Positions 61,172-64,000 of a stretch of 64,000 nt of DNA are shown here, in pieces; position 1 is the first letter of the stretch; the number at the start of each line of letters is the position of its first letter. A model generated the notes under the pieces. That model ran no database searches and was not told where the DNA came from. It saw only the letters and a list, made by a program, of their open reading frames with translations. Origin of the DNA: Pseudomonas sp. Irchel 3A7 (lineage in GTDB: Bacteria > Pseudomonadota > Gammaproteobacteria > Pseudomonadales > Pseudomonadaceae); assembly GCF_900187565.1 (NCBI RefSeq), contig NZ_FYED01000008.1, positions 124,001-188,000 of the forward strand, read 5' to 3'. Position numbers and translations under genes: made by a program.

Positions 61172-61259
61172 CTCATCGCTGGCAAGCCAGCTCCCACAGG
61201 ATTTGTGTGTTTTCAAAATTGACACATAACCTGTGGGAGCGGGCTTGCCCGCGAAGGCG
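61172..61259. repeat. Hybrid REP pair: class III arm and class I-type arm
   Basis: The left arm CATCGCTGGCAAGCCAGCTC belongs to class III. The right arm CTGTGGGAGCGGGCTTGCCC is a class I variant also seen in the 19-kb array. The spacer includes TTTTCAAAATTGACACAT. Confidence 0.8.
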
Positions 61260-61410
61260 TCCGTCCAGCCACCGCATCCCTTGAACCTTGGCCAAACCAG
61301 TCAAGCAACTTGATAACTTTGACCATTGCCCCACCCCCCGCGCAGAGCGAGTATTTCCCTGTTGGTTACGGTTCCCCCAACCTAATAAAAAACACAGAGG
61401 GATTCTGGCA

Positions 61411-63075
61411 ATGCGCGATTACTTGTCTGCTGTTTCACAGTTCAATTATCAGCACACCGTCGACGCCGCACTCGCAGGCGATCTGACCGCCCTCAATGCC
61501 TGCATCGAGTGTTGTGACCGGCATGCCTTGCCGGGGCGCATCGCGCTGTTCTGGGAAGGCCGCGATGGCGCCAGCGCGACGTACACCTTCAGCGACCTGC
61601 AGGACAAGGCCGCGCGTTTCGCCAATTTCCTCTTGAGCCAGGGCGTGCAGAAGGGCGACAAAGTCGCGGGCCTGCTGCCACGTAACATCGAATTGCTCAT
61701 CACCGTGTTCGCCACCTGGCGCATCGGCGCGGTCTACCAGCCACTGTTCACCGCCTTCGGCCCGAAAGCCATCGAGCATCGCCTCGGCAGCTCCGGCGCC
61801 AAAGTGGTGGTCACCGACGCGGTCAACCGCTCGAAACTCGCCGAAGTCGCCGATTGCCCGACCATCGTCACCGTTGCCGGCCCCAAGGGGCAGGGCATTG
61901 TGCAGGGCGATTACAGCTTCTGGGCCGAACTGGCCAACTATTCCAACGTCTGTGAACCGGTAATGCTCACCGGTGAAGACCCGTTCCTGCTGATGTTCAC
62001 CTCGGGCACCACCGGCCCGTCGAAAGCGCTGTCGGTGCCGCTCAAGGCCATCGTCGCGTTCGAGAGCTATACCCGCGACGCTGTGGACCTGCGCCCGGAA
62101 GACGCATTCTGGAACGTCGCCGATCCGGGCTGGGCCTATGGCATTTATTTCGGCGTGACCGGGCCGATGGCCATGGGGCACCCGATCACCTTCTACGATG
62201 GCCCGTTCACCCTCGAAAGCACCTGCCGGGTGATCAACAAATACGGCATTACCAACCTCACCGGTTCGCCCACCGCTTACCGCCTGTTGATTGCCGGCGG
62301 CGACGAATTCGCCAAGTCGATCAATGGCAAGCTGCGCATCGTCAGCAGCGCCGGCGAGCCGCTGAACCCGGAAGTGATCCGCTGGTTCGCCGACAACCTG
62401 GGCGTGGTGATTCATGACCACTACGGCCAGACAGAACTGGGCATGGTCCTGTGCAACCACCATGGCCTGGAACATCCGATTCATCTGGGCGCCGCCGGTT
62501 TTGCCTCGCCCGGTCACCGCATCGTGGTGCTGGACGATGAATACAAGGAACTGGGGGTCGGCCAGCCGGGCATCCTGGCCATCGACCGTACCCAGTCGCC
62601 AATGTGCTGGTTCGCCGGTTACCAGGGCGCACCGACCAAGGCCTTCGTCGGCAACTATTACCTGAGCGGCGATACCGTCGAATGGAACCCGGACGGCAGC
62701 ATCAGCTTCGTCGGTCGCAGCGATGACGTGATCACCACTTCCGGCTACCGCGTCGGCCCGTTCGATGTGGAAAGTGCCTTGATCGAACACCCGGCAGTGG
62801 TGGAAGCGGCAGTGGTCGGCAAGCCCGATCCGGAGCGCACCGAACTGGTCAAAGCCTTCGTCGTGCTCAGCGCGCAATACCGCGCTGCGCCGGAACTGGC
62901 CGAGGAACTGCGCCAGCATGTGCGCAAGCGCCTGGCGGCGCACTCGTACCCCCGTGAAATCGAATTTGTCAGCGAGTTGCCGAAAACCCCAAGCGGCAAA
63001 TTGCAGCGCTTTATCTTGCGCAACCAGGAAATCGCCAAGGCTCAAGAGGCCGCGGCGAAGAACGTTTCAGCTTGA
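61411..63075 (+). CDS. AMP-forming acyl-CoA synthetase
   Basis: 554 aa, ANL superfamily. The P-loop-like motif is [20 protein letters not shown], the A5 motif is [18 protein letters not shown], the A7 Asp is in [14 protein letters not shown], the hinge is [20 protein letters not shown], and the catalytic Lys near the C-terminus is in [14 protein letters not shown]. It activates a short/medium or branched carboxylic acid as the CoA thioester. The first gene of the cluster, with SDR and thiolase genes closely following. ATG 61411 follows GAGGGA. Substrate not determinable from sequence; an operon like P. aeruginosa PA2552-PA2555 comes to mind. Confidence 0.87.
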   Translation: MRDYLSAVSQFNYQHTVDAALAGDLTALNACIECCDRHALPGRIALFWEGRDGASATYTFSDLQDKAARFANFLLSQGVQKGDKVAGLLPRNIELLITVFATWRIGAVYQPLFTAFGPKAIEHRLGSSGAKVVVTDAVNRSKLAEVADCPTIVTVAGPKGQGIVQGDYSFWAELANYSNVCEPVMLTGEDPFLLMFTSGTTGPSKALSVPLKAIVAFESYTRDAVDLRPEDAFWNVADPGWAYGIYFGVTGPMAMGHPITFYDGPFTLESTCRVINKYGITNLTGSPTAYRLLIAGGDEFAKSINGKLRIVSSAGEPLNPEVIRWFADNLGVVIHDHYGQTELGMVLCNHHGLEHPIHLGAAGFASPGHRIVVLDDEYKELGVGQPGILAIDRTQSPMCWFAGYQGAPTKAFVGNYYLSGDTVEWNPDGSISFVGRSDDVITTSGYRVGPFDVESALIEHPAVVEAAVVGKPDPERTELVKAFVVLSAQYRAAPELAEELRQHVRKRLAAHSYPREIEFVSELPKTPSGKLQRFILRNQEIAKAQEAAAKNVSA

Positions 63076-63091
63076 ATCCAAGGAAACAATG

Positions 63092-63853
63092 ATGCAGATC
63101 GAAAACAAGGTTTTTCTCGTCACCGGCGGTGCTTCCGGCCTGGGTGCGGCCACCGCTGAAATGCTGGTCGGCGCCGGTGCCAAAGTGATGCTGGTGGACA
63201 TGAACGCCGAAGCGGTCGCGGCGCAGGCCCAGCGTTTGGGCGCGCACAGCGTGGTGGCGGACATCAGCGACGAAGCGGCGGCTGAAGCGGCGGTGCAGGC
63301 GACGGTCAAGGCCTTTGGCGGTCTCAATGGCCTGGTCAACTGCGCGGGCATCGTGCGCGGCGAGAAGATCCTCGGCAAGAACGGTCCGCACGCCTTGGCC
63401 AGTTTCAGCCAGGTGATCAACGTCAACCTGATCGGCAGCTTCAACATGCTGCGTCTGGCCTCGGCGGCGATTGCCGAGACCGAAGCGGACACCGATGGCG
63501 AGCGCGGCGTGATCATCAACACCGCGTCGGCGGCGGCGTACGACGGCCAGATCGGCCAGGCGGCCTACGCGGCCTCCAAAGGCGCCATCGTCAGCCTGAC
63601 CTTGCCCGCCGCCCGTGAGCTGGCGCGTTTCGGCATCCGTGTGATGACCATCGCCCCGGGCATTTTCGAAACGCCGATGATGGCCGGCATGACCCCGGAA
63701 GTCCGCGACTCCCTGGCGGCCGGCGTGCCGTTCCCGCCGCGCCTGGGCAAACCGGCCGAGTATGCGCAGCTGGTCAGGCATATCATTGAAAACAGCATGC
63801 TCAATGGCGAGGTGATCCGTCTCGACGGTGCCTTGCGCATGGCGGCAAAATAA
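63092..63853 (+). CDS. SDR-family 3-hydroxyacyl-CoA dehydrogenase
   Basis: 253 aa. NAD motif [24 protein letters not shown] equivalent in [14 protein letters not shown], catalytic Ser in [16 protein letters not shown] and YxxxK in [13 protein letters not shown]. The LVDMNAEA segment with an acidic residue after strand 2 indicates NAD(H). The pattern resembles type II (HSD10-like) 3-hydroxyacyl-CoA dehydrogenases. It follows the ligase by 16 bp. Tandem ATGs (63089 and 63092) follow AAGGA; the second gives the usual [13 protein letters not shown]. Confidence 0.88.
   Translation: MQIENKVFLVTGGASGLGAATAEMLVGAGAKVMLVDMNAEAVAAQAQRLGAHSVVADISDEAAAEAAVQATVKAFGGLNGLVNCAGIVRGEKILGKNGPHALASFSQVINVNLIGSFNMLRLASAAIAETEADTDGERGVIINTASAAAYDGQIGQAAYAASKGAIVSLTLPAARELARFGIRVMTIAPGIFETPMMAGMTPEVRDSLAAGVPFPPRLGKPAEYAQLVRHIIENSMLNGEVIRLDGALRMAAK

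Positions 63854-64000
<147 letters not shown>

Noticed and set aside
61435..63045. A 536-codon open frame on the minus strand
   Set aside because: Antisense of the acyl-CoA synthetase, which has all ANL motifs on the plus strand.

Overview
The window is chromosomal DNA of a fluorescent Pseudomonas, most likely of the P. fluorescens group. The evidence is the high-GC coding DNA, the ptxS-kguEKTD 2-ketogluconate operon with its PtxS operators, an MvaT-family H-NS protein, AruH, SfnG, and very many GGGAGCGAGCCTGCTCGC-type REP palindromes paired as REPINs, with a REP-associated transposase (RAYT) beside the densest array. I saw no rRNA, tRNA, CRISPR or complete prophage.

Layout. 1-2.0 kb: 3' end of galU, then gor. 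2.0-4.6 kb: a tandem REPIN block and a divergent pair, a KfrA-type coiled-coil DNA-binding protein and a tyrosine recombinase, arranged like the TnpT/TnpS cointegrate-resolution pair of Tn4651-type transposons but with no transposase; a 35-bp inverted repeat lies between them. 4.8-7.1 kb: ahpC-ahpF. 7.4-16.4 kb: gloA, a secreted small protein, an MvaT-family gene, an EAL phosphodiesterase, a LysR/EamA pair, hpd, rarD and an aldo-keto reductase. 16.6-21.8 kb: a glycerate/sugar-diacid locus (MFS transporter, cdaR, garK) invaded by a 135-bp-period REPIN array and a RAYT. 22.0-27.7 kb: an accessory island with an intact 659-aa beta-sandwich-like protein, a broken relative, a fragment of a chaperone-usher fimbrial operon in the opposite orientation, a broken Rhs gene and a GerE-only LuxR regulator. 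27.8-29 kb: aruH. 29.4-34.7 kb: kguD-T-K-E and ptxS. 34.9-44.2 kb: LysE and AraC genes, a DUF1345 protein, an RND pump (permease and adaptor) and a divergent RstA/RstB-like two-component system, then a 90-aa protein. 44.4-46.2 kb: TPR protein, ECF sigma and anti-sigma operon. 46.4-49.8 kb: methyltransferase, dienoyl-CoA isomerase-like crotonase, nudC, TSUP permease. 50-52.6 kb: dimethylsulfone/sulfonate-sulfur genes (SfnC-like and sfnG, the latter behind a sigma-54 promoter). 52.8-55.4 kb: DUF1348 protein, TetR regulator, pssA. 55.5-59.8 kb: efeU-O-B-M iron uptake behind a Fur-like box. 60.1 kb to the end: AraC regulator and an acyl-CoA ligase, SDR and thiolase operon that runs off the window.

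Most noteworthy signals. (1) Three 20-bp lux-box-like palindromes (ACCTGT-N8-ACAG-KW) occur upstream of the 659-aa gene, the LuxR-type gene and the distant 90-aa gene, each with a possible -10 hexamer exactly 21 bp downstream. This suggests a small, possibly undescribed regulon. (2) The chromosomal TnpS/TnpT-like pair has its own core-site-like sequence. (3) A 135-bp higher-order REPIN-plus-linker unit is amplified at three separate loci. (4) REPINs have become coding sequence at the 3' ends of kguK and efeU. (5) The fimbrial/Rhs/beta-sandwich mosaic has definable breakpoints.
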